This document shows positions 1 to 11,700 of a stretch of DNA of 64,000 nt, piece after piece (positions within the stretch are counted from its first letter, which is position 1; the number at the start of each line of letters is the position of its first letter). Under the pieces are notes generated by a model. The model was not told where the DNA came from. It ran no database searches and saw nothing but the letters and a program-made list of their open reading frames with translations. Origin of the DNA: Dactylonectria macrodidyma. Taxonomy: Eukaryota > Ascomycota > Sordariomycetes > Hypocreales > Nectriaceae. The position numbers and the translations under genes are program-made. Where the stretch lies: NCBI GenBank assembly GCA_020744425.1, contig JAGMUV010000044.1, positions 284,665 through 348,664 on the forward strand, given 5' to 3'.

Positions 1-716
1 TCGACCACGATCGACCAAGCAAATCAGAATGGTATATATAGCTTCACTCATTCCCACTTCACATGTCTAGATAGCTCTCCAGCTTTTCAATACAATTTGA
101 TTACTTAAGAATACCTCTTGATATTATCAGACGTGATACGCCACCCTACGCTCAGTACGCTACGCCCCGTCACAACCGCTAACATAAACCAGTCAGGTTA
201 CGGTTTACTACGTTGGGAACTGTGAGGGAACGATCATGTGACTTTCATACTTTATGAATAGTCTCACTTTATGAATATTGTATAAATGGCTTCAAGTCAG
301 AGCTTTCCTTAGGAATCTCTTTCTCTCCCTGTAAACAATCATTTTGCCCAAGTCGCACTCGACCTCGTTCGTGCTTGTCTTGTCACAGGAACCTTGACCG
401 TCACACTTAAGGCCTTAGTTTTAGTTCCTTTAATACCTAGTCTGACAGCCTCTGTCAATATCAAGTCGCTCGTTCACAAAATGAGGCAAGAATCACGATC
501 ATCGTGAACAAGTTCACGATGAGAGTGAACGACCACCACTAGCATCAGGCAGCAGCCTGCTGCCTATGAGATCGGCAGTTTGAACATAGGTATAAGAGAC
601 CGACCTTCTTCGCTCCTTTAGATAGAAAATCAAGAGTCTTTCGTTGCCCGATTCACAGGGGATCTTCTTCCCGGTCGTTGTTCAGTCATCCAAACAATCG
701 TGTCGTGCGGTAGCCT
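1..716. other. Flank without a recognised gene
   Basis: No convincing coding sequence is visible. The stretch is moderately AT-rich with runs of pyrimidines around 300-400. A perfect 9-bp inverted repeat with a 2-bp centre (ATCGTGAACAAGTTCACGAT, 501-520) lies about 200 bp beyond the 3' end of the hydrolase gene at 717; related half-sites flank it. It could be a terminator-like hairpin or a binding site, but nothing else supports either role. Confidence 0.5.
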
Positions 717-1568
717 CTAGATTGAATACTTCAGGAATCGCGTCAACTCTGGTGTCCAGCTGAGTACAGGATTGTCGAGGGCCAAGCCCAACCCATGCCC
801 GCCATTTGGTAGGACCAAGACTTGGGCGAGCCGCTCATGCGCCGCCATGGCGTCAGCAAACAGATATGTGTTCTGCACAGGGACAGAGGCGTCGTTGGAC
901 GTATGGAACAGGAATGTCGGAGGCGTCGTCACAGAGACCAGGTTCTGCGCCGATAGCTTGCTCTGCTCCTCAGTGGTCGCGTTGGCGCCAATGAGGTTAT
1001 CACGCGAACCGACATGCGTGTACTTACCCTCAAGCGTAATAACGGGGTAAGCGAGGATGCCAAAGTCGATGCGGGCTTCTGGGTTGGTCAACGTTGTGGC
1101 CGCAAGGTGACCGCCAGCCGAGAAGCCCCAGATGCCAAGTTTCTTCGTTGTGGGCTTTTGCTTGCGAATGTAGTCCAGCGCGGCAAGTGCGTCGTTCTGA
1201 GGCTTGGGGTAGATCGGCGCAGTTGCATTGGAGGCCGTGGTGTAGTCGAGAACCCACGCATCGATGCCAAGCCTATTGAGGTACTCTGCTGGGGCATATC
1301 CCTCCTTGGCTATGGACACACGGATGTAGCCACCACCGGGGCACACGAGGACTCCGATGCCAGTCGAATTGGCCGCCGGGAAATATGTGATTTGCGCAGG
1401 GTCGAGCCTACAGGACCAGTCAGCTATATGATCTCTCGATAGCGTTGGGGAGCCTGATTAATCTTACGTCTTTCCACTACCATAAGGGCCTCTTCTGTCG
1501 ACTTCAGATGTCATGGCAGCTGCGCTATAAAGGAGCAATCCAAAGGCCAGTGCTAGAACACACTTCAT
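717..1568 (-). CDS. Secreted alpha/beta hydrolase (acetylxylan-esterase/BD-FAE-like)
   Basis: Two exons, 1568-1468 and 1407-717, joined across a 60-bp intron (GTAAGA donor, GCTGAC branch point, TAG acceptor), give 263 aa. The start at 1568 yields a signal peptide (MKCVLALAFGLLLYSAAA), so the protein is probably secreted. Family motifs are intact: a PGGG oxyanion segment near residue 57, nucleophile Ser130 in GFSAGGH, a probable acid Asp206 and His238 in GGHG. Enzymes of this type hydrolyse short-chain esters, often acetyl groups on plant polysaccharides; the exact substrate cannot be read from sequence. Length is normal for the family. It could equally be a general carboxylesterase or dienelactone-hydrolase-like enzyme. 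Neighbours suggest no pathway. Confidence 0.85.
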
Positions 1569-3225
1569 GGTGCCTTTGTCTGACGGCTCGATTGGGATTA
1601 CAAATGGGGCGATGGGTGCAGTTGGGATAAAGCTGCACAGTCCCGTCCGACAAGATGGCCACACCACTTGAATCAACCCAGGAACAGCAGAATGTATTGC
1701 GATAAATCCGCATCCTGCTGAACAGTCCGGGGGCGGGGCAGCTTTAAGGGCTCTCGATTACCCCACGTCATCCAGCGTCGATTTTCTTTACCCGGTAAAG
1801 AACAGCGATCCCATTCGTGGGATATTCAAGTGGCCGGCCTCTCGGCATATTCGAACCCGAGATGCGACCACAATGCCAGGGTTCGGAAAGTCCCCCATTG
1901 ATATCCGCCTGATATAACTACTTCATTAAGCTTTATATGATTTGAAATGTAGTTAGCTGGAGTTTATGCAGCATATTTCTAAATCCGGCCATTCAGTGCA
2001 GTAAATACCTACTTATTTGATTATTGTCGGGTATTCGGGAGGGACAAGTGGGAGGATGCTGTTGGGATTCTCAAGAGGGCGCGCTTCGGGACGGGGATAA
2101 CAGGGATGGCCGCATATGTGGGGGATCAGGTCCTTCATGTCCTTGCAATTCTGCATCTACGGGATATCGCTAGGCTTTATCCAGCAACCGCGCGTCACCC
2201 CCGCATGATTTATAAGCTATCCACCAGTAAGATTAACTTACACGACGTCCCTCATTTAAACGGTGTCATTTTCAGAAGAGAATCAGGCCCATATTGTGAT
2301 GAGTGTCGTTAAGGAATACGGAATTTTCACCCAGATTGGATACTTTGTTTCAGACAATGCAGACTCGAATGATACATTAATGAATTCTCTATAGAAATGT
2401 ACGCCTCTGTTAATTTATTGCTAGAACAGCACTAATGATTAGTAGTATTAAACGAGAGGCATAATATCATATATTATAACGCAAAACATCACCGCCTTCG
2501 TTATAACAGTCATACTATCAACCTAGCAGCGCATGCATTTATATTCCCAAAAACCGCACCCGACGAAGCCCCTACGAAAAAGCCAGGTTAAAAAGGACAC
2601 TATAAGCGAATATATTAAGCCTTTAGACGCTAATATATTGAAGTGGAGGAAGACTAGTCGTCTTAGCAAGGTCCATAACATCGTTATCTTTATCTAATAT
2701 AGTACACAATGGATACAGAGGTTTAAAGAGATTAATAAGAAAAAGAGTCTTCTTTATAATAATAATATAAAATAGAACTTAAAGTACTAGATAGTTAAGA
2801 AAGCCATTAAGCTCCTGGATTAAATTAATTACTACGAGCAATAGATAGTATGCAAGTAGTTCAGACTCAAAATTCTCGAATCTCTAAAGTTTTCTTTTAA
2901 CCTCTCGTTCTACTTTATTCTCATACTTAAGCAATAGGAGTAACATTAAATTATTCAATTCTATAGCTTAAGTAAACCCTTAACCTACGCAAATAAGGTC
3001 TAGGAAAACGGTTTCCAGAGCGTTCTCGCTATCTAGCAATAGTATACTCTTATATATTAGCTATAAATAGCTTTATCTTGTTATAGTCCGCGAGACGATC
3101 TTGAGTCTCAACCTTACTCAATTTAGTTAGTTTTATACTTAGGCCATGCGGCTCTTCACACGCTGTACGATATGATATTACAATACGATATTACTTAAAT
3201 ACAGTATAATACCGTAGGCCGTGCA
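1569..3225. other. Intergenic region with AT-rich repeat relic
   Basis: The part up to about 2300 is ordinary intergenic sequence and includes the hydrolase promoter (its start is at 1568). From about 2340 to 3200 the base composition drops sharply in GC, with many TAA and TAG words in every frame. This resembles RIP-decayed repeat DNA rather than a gene. A plus-strand frame around 2560-2900 keeps a Lys/Arg-rich coding texture broken by stops, so a dead transposon is likely, but I do not recognise the family. Confidence 0.45.
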
Positions 3226-3494
3226 GTGCACCGAATTCTTAAACAATCTAGTGCAATATGGGGTTTAAAAAATATCATATACGGTATTTTGCACTATTTA
3301 CTTCACTGTCTCTGTCTCCCCGTAAGAGCCTGTTCCTCCTCCTTGCGACCATGGCCTTTGCAAGCCACGTCGCCGAGCTCTACCGGGAAATCCTCCAAAG
3401 ACGCGACACACCCCGTATATTTGATGATAGTGCCACTGAATAAGAGAAGAAGTGGCAGCCTGCGATGGACTTGTAAGTTGCAATTCAGCAGAGG

Positions 3495-3863
3495 TACGGA
3501 TGGTGCCGGCCTTGGGGCAGTGACACAGATAGCTGCTATAACTTGTCCGACATCGACAGGGACGGGAACATCAAGGTAGCCTACCACAAAGACGGTGGTT
3601 CCACCCATTGTATCCGCTTCGCAAATGAAAAGGACAGTGAGATCGAGAACCACGAAGGGGTGTGGTTCATTGGCCCGCTCGTTGGCTACAATGGCTTTCG
3701 TACCCCTGAGCTTCGCGAGAAGCTGATGACGCATGACTTTGGCTCGGAATCAGTTGGCATTAAGGATTCTAGGTACAAAGTCAACTTTGACAGAACCCGC
3801 GATGACAGCAACGACGGCAGTCACAACATGGTTGAGGGGTTTGATAGCGGTTATGACCAGTGA
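3495..3863 (+). pseudogene. Small Cys-containing protein fragment, unrecognised
   Basis: The frame is open from about 3477 and gives roughly 123 codons rich in Asp, Lys, Gly and aromatic residues, with Cys near its start and one further on. I do not recognise the family. A possible 5' exon with a hydrophobic lead starts at 3258 or 3351 and ends at a stop at 3441. I could not join it to this frame with a phase-correct GT-AG intron, so the locus may be a frameshifted remnant of a small secreted protein. A 143-codon frame on the opposite strand (3303-3734) overlaps it, but its composition looks less protein-like. Confidence 0.3.
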
Positions 3864-4048
3864 TCGGTCTCCGCTTCCAGGAGCATGAGCTACTTCCTTT
3901 CTTAAGTGTATTTATATCTAGCCCGTTCTCACAGTTGTCAGGGCCTGAGCGTCTGGGTTGGGCTCATGGAGGTACCATCCCGTGCTCGAGTCTACATTGG
4001 AATGGAGAATATCAATCGGTGCACACTCAAGCCTCATTTTTTGCCAAC

Positions 4049-5491
4049 TTAAATCCTCTTAGGATCGAGATATGCCATCCCCTCTTGATATCCGCGACGC
4101 ATCGATCGTCCCATCGCCTTGGCGGATTTCCAGAGCTGCACAGGAATGTAGATAGTCAACCATACGAATCCGACACAGGAAAAGCATACAACAGCCGCAA
4201 AGATATCGAGGATTTTCCAAAGCACTTCGAGACTCATTTCCAGAAACCTAACAAAGATGGACCGGGTTTTCGCCTGTACTTCGGTAGAAATAGTCCAGAG
4301 GACGTAGTAGAAGCCATTCCACACATCTTTGAAGGTGATTTCCTGGAAAAATGAGACGATGGCCATAACAAGCGTGTGTAGGAACGAGAGAAAGCGTAGT
4401 ATGACCTTAATCGCCGCTTCTCCAACACACCTCAAACCATGACCGACCCATAACGCGATGATCTTTGGAAGGCCAGCGAGGCCCTTGAGATACTTCCAAG
4501 CCTCCTGAGTGAGTTCTTTGATGTATGTCGGGATCTCCTTGATCCATTCCAAAACCTCTCTGATACCGCGCTTAATCCTCCCGGGCAGCTCAGTTATCTC
4601 TCGCTTGCACCAGCCTGAAAACTGATGGCGTCTCTCCCACGCCCACTCTACATAAGACTTGGGCAGAGAGTATATGAAGTATCTGGGAATGTCGAATAAG
4701 AAGAACTTGGGAATATGCCAGGTGAGGAGTATTAGATACTCTCCGATGGCCTTCAAAGCCCTTTGAACTCTCTTCATTTCTTTCCGGTGTGAAGTCTTCC
4801 ACCTCAGCCATTCACCACCTCGTCGGGCAGGAAGATATTCGACGATCTCGCGGTGCCCCTTCATTGCAGCCAGGCGAAGTGTGATGGCACCATCTGGCGC
4901 GATCAGAGCATCATTTGCGCCGTAGTCCCCCATCAAGACTCGAACCAAAGCCAGGTTCCCTTTCCAAGCTGCATATTGCAGAGGCGTACGCTCAGGGTGC
5001 CTCGTATTGTTGTAGTCTTCGCCGTCCTTTTCTCTAATCCGTCCGTAGCCGTCGACCGTTGCACCAAGAGAAACCAGTTTGCTGACCATAGGCACGTTGC
5101 GCATGCGAACAGCTGCTAGCAATGGAGTCTCTCCATAAGAGTTCGTGGTATCTGGCGAAACCAATCCTCGGGCAATGAAATCGGTGACTAGATCGTCGTG
5201 ACCGGTCTCAATGAAGGAGAAGAAGGATGTGATGATATCATTCTGCAGCTTCACTGTCTGAGATATCTTGAAGCGCTCTATCTCGGGCATAGATTTCTTA
5301 GGTGAACCGTGATCTCTCCAGTGCTCTGGCGCCCGCATAATAGGTAACTTCAGGGCTTTATCACGCTCGATCCGTTTATAAAGACTGGCATTGTCAATGG
5401 GCGTGTACAGAGGAAGGTCTGTGGTCTCAGTCGACTGCGGTGGCAGATAATCAGCCGAAATAGAAGATGCTAAAGATGTCGTAGAAGACAT
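4049..5491 (-). CDS. Ankyrin-repeat protein with hydrophobic C-terminal region
   Basis: A single exon encodes 480 aa from an ATG at 5491. Residues about 85-225 form three to four ankyrin units with recognisable ETPLLAAV, RTPLQYAAWKG and ITLRLAAMKGH cores. Residues about 225-340 are basic, rich in Trp and Tyr, and look helical. Residues about 345-460 contain two strongly hydrophobic stretches that may anchor it in a membrane. Ankyrin repeats bind proteins, so the plausible role is a membrane-tethered scaffold; no enzymatic domain is visible. No intron is needed and no frame damage is seen. It is not obviously in an operon-like arrangement. The specific function is unknown. Confidence 0.8.
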   Translation of the reverse strand: MSSTTSLASSISADYLPPQSTETTDLPLYTPIDNASLYKRIERDKALKLPIMRAPEHWRDHGSPKKSMPEIERFKISQTVKLQNDIITSFFSFIETGHDDLVTDFIARGLVSPDTTNSYGETPLLAAVRMRNVPMVSKLVSLGATVDGYGRIREKDGEDYNNTRHPERTPLQYAAWKGNLALVRVLMGDYGANDALIAPDGAITLRLAAMKGHREIVEYLPARRGGEWLRWKTSHRKEMKRVQRALKAIGEYLILLTWHIPKFFLFDIPRYFIYSLPKSYVEWAWERRHQFSGWCKREITELPGRIKRGIREVLEWIKEIPTYIKELTQEAWKYLKGLAGLPKIIALWVGHGLRCVGEAAIKVILRFLSFLHTLVMAIVSFFQEITFKDVWNGFYYVLWTISTEVQAKTRSIFVRFLEMSLEVLWKILDIFAAVVCFSCVGFVWLTIYIPVQLWKSAKAMGRSMRRGYQEGMAYLDPKRI

Positions 5492-8400
5492 TGGTATTGT
5501 GATAAAAATCTAAGCTAATGCCTCAGAGATTCTGCTGGGGCGAACAAAGAAGGGGCGAACAGAGCGTATTTGAAGGCGTGGTAATTTGTTGCTAAAGGGG
5601 AACCACAGGGGCCGTAAATCGGATTCCCGGCTATTTTCGGAGAACGAGAGGAGCGAAGAAGCTGAGTTCGCTAGGAAGGGTTGGAAAGGTTCAGTGAGAA
5701 AGCCTGTTGGAAGCACCGCCTCTGTGGCGCCAAGAGGATGGATATGGTGGTGACTGAATCGTGCCCATCATCAATCTATTTTTGCTTTGTGTTTTCCAGG
5801 CTAATCGCAACCTTCAAGTCTCCATCTCACTCCCTTTCGTGTTTTTATGGCACGAATTCCTAAACGCCTCCCGAATTCTTGCGAGCGTTTACATACCTCG
5901 GCAATGTTCAAATTGGCTCATGATCGTAGTGACTTGCAACATGAATGGACAGGACCAAGGCTCGTCCGTGAGACATGCTCATCGTCGCCCTCTCCACCTG
6001 ATGGGTGCGGGAGTTTCACAAAGGCAATGCGCCAGCCCAACCGGGTTGGCTCCACCTTCGGAAAGGGCGATGGAATCGATCGATAAACCAAATCAACACT
6101 AAAATTCCGAGATCTTACAAGGATGGCTCAAAGAGAATTGACCTTTGTCCCTCATCGTCCCTGGACTGTGCCACTTACCGAACAACGCGCATGCGTAGAA
6201 ATGCCGTAGAAGCATCAGTTGCTTTGAGGGCACCCGGTTTAAAACTCCTTACACAGCATTGCAGGAAAATTGACAAAGAATTATTCAAACCTAAAGTGCA
6301 AACGAGGAGAAGGGCGACCCTTGTCTGACCATTCAGGTACCCGGCCATCGCCGAATGTCCCAAGCCTGCCTCCCCTGGCAGTCTTGCTACAGTACGCTCG
6401 GTCACCTGCATGGAGATAGGGGTGCATTTGAGTCCAATTGGGCGTTAAGGAAGCTGATTGCGGACGAGGTTACTAGAATATCCTTGTTCCGATTTCGGTG
6501 GTCAAAGCCTCAGGGCTATTGGCGTGCAATATGCTCTCAAGCGGCAACACGGTGTCGTGGACCAGGTAGTCAGGCCGCAGTGATGTAGAGTAGCACGGAG
6601 TCAGAGGACAAGGCGCCACTTCCGTTGCCAGAAGGAAAAAAAGGGCGTGGTGTGCCAGCTGAGTGTGCATCACTCTGTGTGGCTTGCGGCTGAAAACGAC
6701 CGGAGCAACATAGGTTCATGGCTACCATTGGGTTGTAAATGTCATGCAGCCAATTGTGGGGTTTCGAGGGAGCGTGTGTGAGCAGGAACTGGACAGAGCC
6801 CTCGCCATGTATTCTCAAGGATAGAGGGATGTGATGTTTGAACCATCGCCATCCGCGTTTGTATTTCTATTGGAGTGTTAGTGCTCTGATTACACAGCTA
6901 GCAAGGGCGCGCCGAGACCTCCGATAGCAGCCAGGCCCCCAAATTGGGCATTATTTCCAGCGCCAGGGTTGGTGGCAGGAGGCAAAGTAGCGGTGATAGT
7001 GCCACTGGATGCAGGAGTAGTAGCATCGTCCGGAGGGCTCGTCGACTTCCTGGCGTACCGGTCTCACTGACAGCGGAGGGTGCTGCCCCAACCAAGCAAC
7101 CCGTGGGTCAAGGATGCGTCCCCAGGGGATCTAAGGCGGCGGTCCCAGTGACTAAAACAGTTGCAAGGATGCCTGGGTGGTAGGCAGGCTTGGCCGTCAG
7201 GCATCCGGGGAATCTCACCGTTGAATACCGATCACTATCAGCAAAGTTTCCTCACAGTATCCTGAGACAGAGGGGAAATTGGCAACACCAGGTTTAGTCT
7301 AAAGATGGTTTGTGACGGTGTTGTGGTATGGCGAATGAATTCGAGTGCGCGTCGCATCTTGGACGGAGAGTTTTCAGTCCTATTCAGCCCTGTAATAATT
7401 GATTGTATGTTCACACACCAATTCAAGCCCGGTGGCTGAGGCAGCAAAATGGCTCAAAGTGGCGCTTCGGTGGGGAAGAGTTTGACGAGGACAGTCCGCT
7501 TGAGCACGGGAGCACGGTGGCAGTTAAGCCTCCTTGGGGTGCTCCGGCTACTCGCTAGTTGTGTTGATGAGTTCTGAGAGTACGTTAGGCTGGGTGTCAA
7601 GTGTGGGGAGAGAGATCTTAGATAAGTTAGACCCACTGTTAGAGGATACAACGGCTCTAACAACAGGAAGTAATTACGGTACCCTCAGCTACGTCCACTG
7701 ACCTAATCACATGGTTCGGCAACAATCCCCTCTCGAATTTCCTCAGCCTCGCAATATCCGCGTTCGTTATGCCTGTTTTTAACGAGAACCCATCGCCACG
7801 CCTGCATCTCACCAACTTTCTACCTCAGCTTATCTCGCCACTCCTCATTTACGCCGTTGAAGGCAGCCGTGTCGGCAGCCGTGGCACTCTTCTATCTCTG
7901 CCGGCAGAGGTTCCTCATGCGTGCTGTAAAGAATGCCTCAAACAAGCGTGGTCTTAAACGAGGAGTCCATGGTCCAGAAAGCGTTCCAGGAAGCTCTCTA
8001 CATCAGCAGCCAGTCCTACGTTGTCTTCCCGATGTGGAATTGGCCATATTGGCTGTGTTTGCCTTTTCAGTTGTGTAGGTTCCTTTGCTGTTGTTGGAGG
8101 CTCGGCATCTCTGTAGTCAGAAGTGATATTCACTTGATTGTCTGGAGCGAATCTCGTACTGGGTGGCGCCTCTAGTCCGGCCCCCCGTGCGTGGTGCTCC
8201 GCACCCACGGGGGGGTCAATGACTCGCAAAAGGTGCCCTTGATTCGCAAAATTCAGGATTTCTACTTAAATAGCTAGCTAAAAGAAAAGTTCGTTCAGGT
8301 ATAAAAGTTAGAGAATATCTTCTTTTATATTATTAGCTAAAAAAAATATGAAACTGTTTTTCTTAATAGTAATATTAGCTTTTAAAGCTTCAGGGTTATT

Positions 8401-8728
8401 TTGGAGGGTTGGGGTTAGGGTTAAGCTACTTCCCGTCTTACTATAATAAGCCTAGGGAGGCGGTGGGCGGTCCGGCGGGGCGATACGCATCGAGCATCAC
8501 CAGATGTCACAGGCAGATTCGGCCCTGTCCCAAGCAACGATGAAGCCAACAATTAGGATGAGCACCTGCTTGTTGACGGTGAATTTCATTACCCTTACAC
8601 GGGGTTCAATTAACTAGCCGTGACCGTTCTGCAGGCGCACTTGGTCCATATCATACCTATAGCGGTGGAGCAACTCCATCACAGGCATTGTTCTGGACCG
8701 AGACTTAAAGTGGCTCCGCCATCGCGCT
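5492..8728. other. 3.2-kb intergenic stretch, no recognised gene
   Basis: Only short overlapping frames of no more than about 107 codons occur, in both directions, with no family I recognise and no consistent splice structure. Promoter sequence of the ankyrin gene (start 5491) must lie at its left end. A short AT-rich patch sits at about 8220-8400, next to a GC-rich hairpin at 8181-8215. A short TTAGGG-like run is present at about 8409-8424. Confidence 0.5.
8172..8215 (-). mobile_element. Possible Helitron-type 3' terminus (hairpin plus CTAG)
   Basis: Read on the minus strand, a GC-rich imperfect hairpin (arms of about 14-16 bp, 8215-8181) is followed by five bases and then CTAG (8175-8172). 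That order, a hairpin shortly before a CTRR end, is the standard look of a Helitron 3' end. No 5' end or Rep/helicase gene was found nearby, so this could be a non-autonomous element, a fragment, or a chance hairpin. Confidence 0.3.
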
Positions 8729-11700
8729 TTATTCTTGCTCACTATGCTTCTCGACGAGGTACGAGGAATACTTTTCCTCCCAAGGCTCGGTCCAGCTCTT
8801 GGACTCGTCCACAACGGCGAGGCGTGCCTCCTTTGGCAGCGCCCGCATAACCGAATCGGTCGTCGCGAGCACGTCCTCCCCGCCGTGTGAACCGCAGTAC
8901 CGCTTCAACGCCTGCGACATGACAGCCGTGGAGATGGACACTGGCGACGCCTCCATCACTTGGAGGAATATGTCGAGCGTCGTCGCCCGCCTGCAGTCTG
9001 AGCTTCTGAATGCCGCAAGTACCAGGTCGCTGAGCTGTCTTTCAAGGGCGGTCGAGTCGCTGTCGTCGCAAGGCGTGGTAGCCGAGTCCCCATCACTGCC
9101 TGCCTGCGGCCCTATCCGCGGTAGTATCGCCGCGGCGAGCTCAAAGTCCCACCACCCGAGCCTTGCGTACGGGTCCGAGGTCGGCTTGATGAGGCGGTCG
9201 ATCGTCTCAAGCTTATCCGCGTTCTCGACCACAGCCCCGCCAGCTACCAGCAGCCGCACAAAATCGGGACGGCTGTTGCTCAGAGCGGTGCGCAACGGGG
9301 TAGCGAGACGGTGATTCTCGGCTCGCGCGTTGGGATCGAAACCCATCTCGAGGAGTCGGCGGCCAATCTCAACGCATCCGCACCCGGCTGCCAAGTGCAG
9401 ACATGTCCTGCCATCGTCGAGCGTAGCGCGCACGTCGGCTCCCGCGGAGAGCAGCGCCTCAAATGCAGAAACGTTGCCTTTGTCTATGCTCCTCTGCACC
9501 GGCGACATCTTGGGGGATAGGGGGCCCCAGGATCTGAACATTCTAGGCGGGCCCTGAGAGGGCGGGTCCTGAGAGGGCGGGTCCTGAGAGGCTGGATCAA
9601 TGTCGGCGCCGTATCTGACAAGTATCTCAATCGTCTTCCCAGCCTGTGTGCATTTCGCGTCCGCCGCATGATGGACGAGCGTCCATTCCCCGGAGGAAGA
9701 CCAGTTACCTCTCTCGTAGTAGTTGGCATCGAGACCCTGCTCTAGGATAAAGTCGAGAACATCATGGCCATCGTTTATAGCGGCGTGGATGGCCGCATTG
9801 CCGAGTAGGCCCTCTTCGGTGACGGGAAAGAGAATCCTGGCCGTGGCCAAGCAGTTTCCTCTTGCTGCCCTCGCCAGCGCAGATTTGAAATGATGGCTAA
9901 CCCTGCTGTCATACACCGAATGATTGGCGTCAAACCCAAAGTCAAGTAGCAGTTGAACCACCTCGCAATGGTCTTTTCCGGCAGCCAGGTGCAATATCTC
10001 CGCCGTGCTTGGTCCGGCGCTCGGTGACGAGCGGTATAGATAGCGATTGTGGACGGGTCTGTTTGCCGGCTCTCTCGCCTTCTTTGCTTGCGCCTGTCGT
10101 TCATGCTCGAGCACGCGCCGGGCCAGTGCACTCACAACGCCCAAGTCGCTAGCCTCTACAGCGATCCGAAGCGCGCTCACCTGGTCGGCTGGCGACTGGT
10201 GAGAGCTTTGCAGGAGGAACCGCACGACGTGCGCCTCGCCCTGCTCCGCGGCGGCCTGCAGCATTGTCCTCTCGAAGTCGTCGTCCCATTTTTCGGCTTC
10301 TGACTCATCGAACGCATCGGGGGTCCCATTCTGTCGCGTCGTGTCTCGGAGAGCCGTGGCGAGGTCACTGATGATTTTGGACATTGCGGCGCGGCTGATG
10401 GCGGAAACAAACGAAGTGTTCTCGTGCCACATGCTCTTGGTCGAGTACAAAGACTCTCGACTCGACCCGGATGAAAAGATGCTTTGCCATCGTCGCCGGC
10501 TCGTGTCCTCTGGGGGCGGTCCAGTCTCGCGTGTCGTTTCCATCGGGCCAGCGAAATGGATCTGATGCGTTGCGCGCTGGCCGCACGCATCGCACCGGAT
10601 GGACTCGCCGCGATCTGCGCTGGGCTGAACGCAGTTGCTGCAGAAGACGTGATTGCAGGGGCGGAGTCTGTTCTAAGTTAGTGTCGGTTAGGTCGTCGCA
10701 GCCGAATCTGCTGCCTCACATGGTGTTGGCGAGCATCGTCTCGCACAAGGCGCACTGAACGGGCTTCACGCCGTGCAGCACGTTGCTTCCGATGACGCCC
10801 TTGCAGGCATCGGTCTCCGACACGGAGTCAAGTCTGCGGATGGCTTCCGAGCCCAAGACGCTCGACCTCGGTAGAACATGGTGAAAGGGGATCCCACGGG
10901 CGACGTAGTCGCGAAACGAGATGGGCACGTGCGGGGGCGCGAACCCCGTGAAGGACTTGAACGCAACGGCATTCAGCAACAGCACGTTCAGCAGCCGCGA
11001 CCTCTTCCAGTTCCATCTCGAATCGTCCCCGTCCACGATGCAATCTTGGTATATCCAGCCGCCGAAGCCCAACCCCAACTCCCAGCCCTTGGCCTCTGTT
11101 GGCAGCGGGGACACCGGCGGCGGCTTCTCGCCGAGCCAGTCGTCGCTTCGCTTCGGCCGGGACGCACGTGTGTGGATGGGCACGTCACCCAGCTCTGAGA
11201 CGGTGATGACGTCGCCGTCTATGGCGAACTCGTGTAGCATGACCGGACGCTGGGCACCGAGGACCCGAGCAGGATGAATCAGCTGCAGCCTCCTGGCGTA
11301 CCGCAGAGGGACGATTTCTCTCATGATGATTTCGCGCAGCCTCTCGTCCGTCATGAATGGCGAGATGGACCAGGTGTAGGGCCTCTGCGGTTGGATATGG
11401 GCCAGGCGAAGGTTGCCGAGTTTGATAGTAATCGTTATGTCAAAGACGGGCTCCAGGACCAGTGGCTGTACGGGCTCAAAGCGTCCGAGGAAGGGTTGAA
11501 GCACTTCGTGGGCCTGAAGAGGACGAATGCCACAGAGGCTCCTGCGCGAGGTGTTCTGGCCAAAGGACTTACCGGATGCGCTCCACGATTCGCTGTCAAG
11601 CCGGTCTAGGGCTTTCTCATGTCTCTTCCGCCACAGTTCTGTCAGGTCCTTGCCAGACATGCGCAATCGCATCCCGGCAGCGAGCCCTATCGACGACGAG

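Noticed and set aside
3303..3734. A 143-codon minus-strand frame
   Set aside because: It is antisense to the more protein-like plus frame at 3495-3863 and resembles a mirror translation.
3860..4354. A 164-codon plus-strand frame
   Set aside because: Its second half is antisense to the 3' end of the ankyrin gene at 4049-5491, and the first half has no recognisable content.
8409..8424. Interstitial telomere repeat (TTAGGG-like)
   Set aside because: Only about two imperfect units; too short to mean more than chance.
8729..10543. A separate 604-aa ankyrin gene starting at the ATG at 10543
   Set aside because: The same frame runs upstream through a half RING finger, and a 52-bp intron joins it in phase to the other half, so the ATG is internal to a larger gene.
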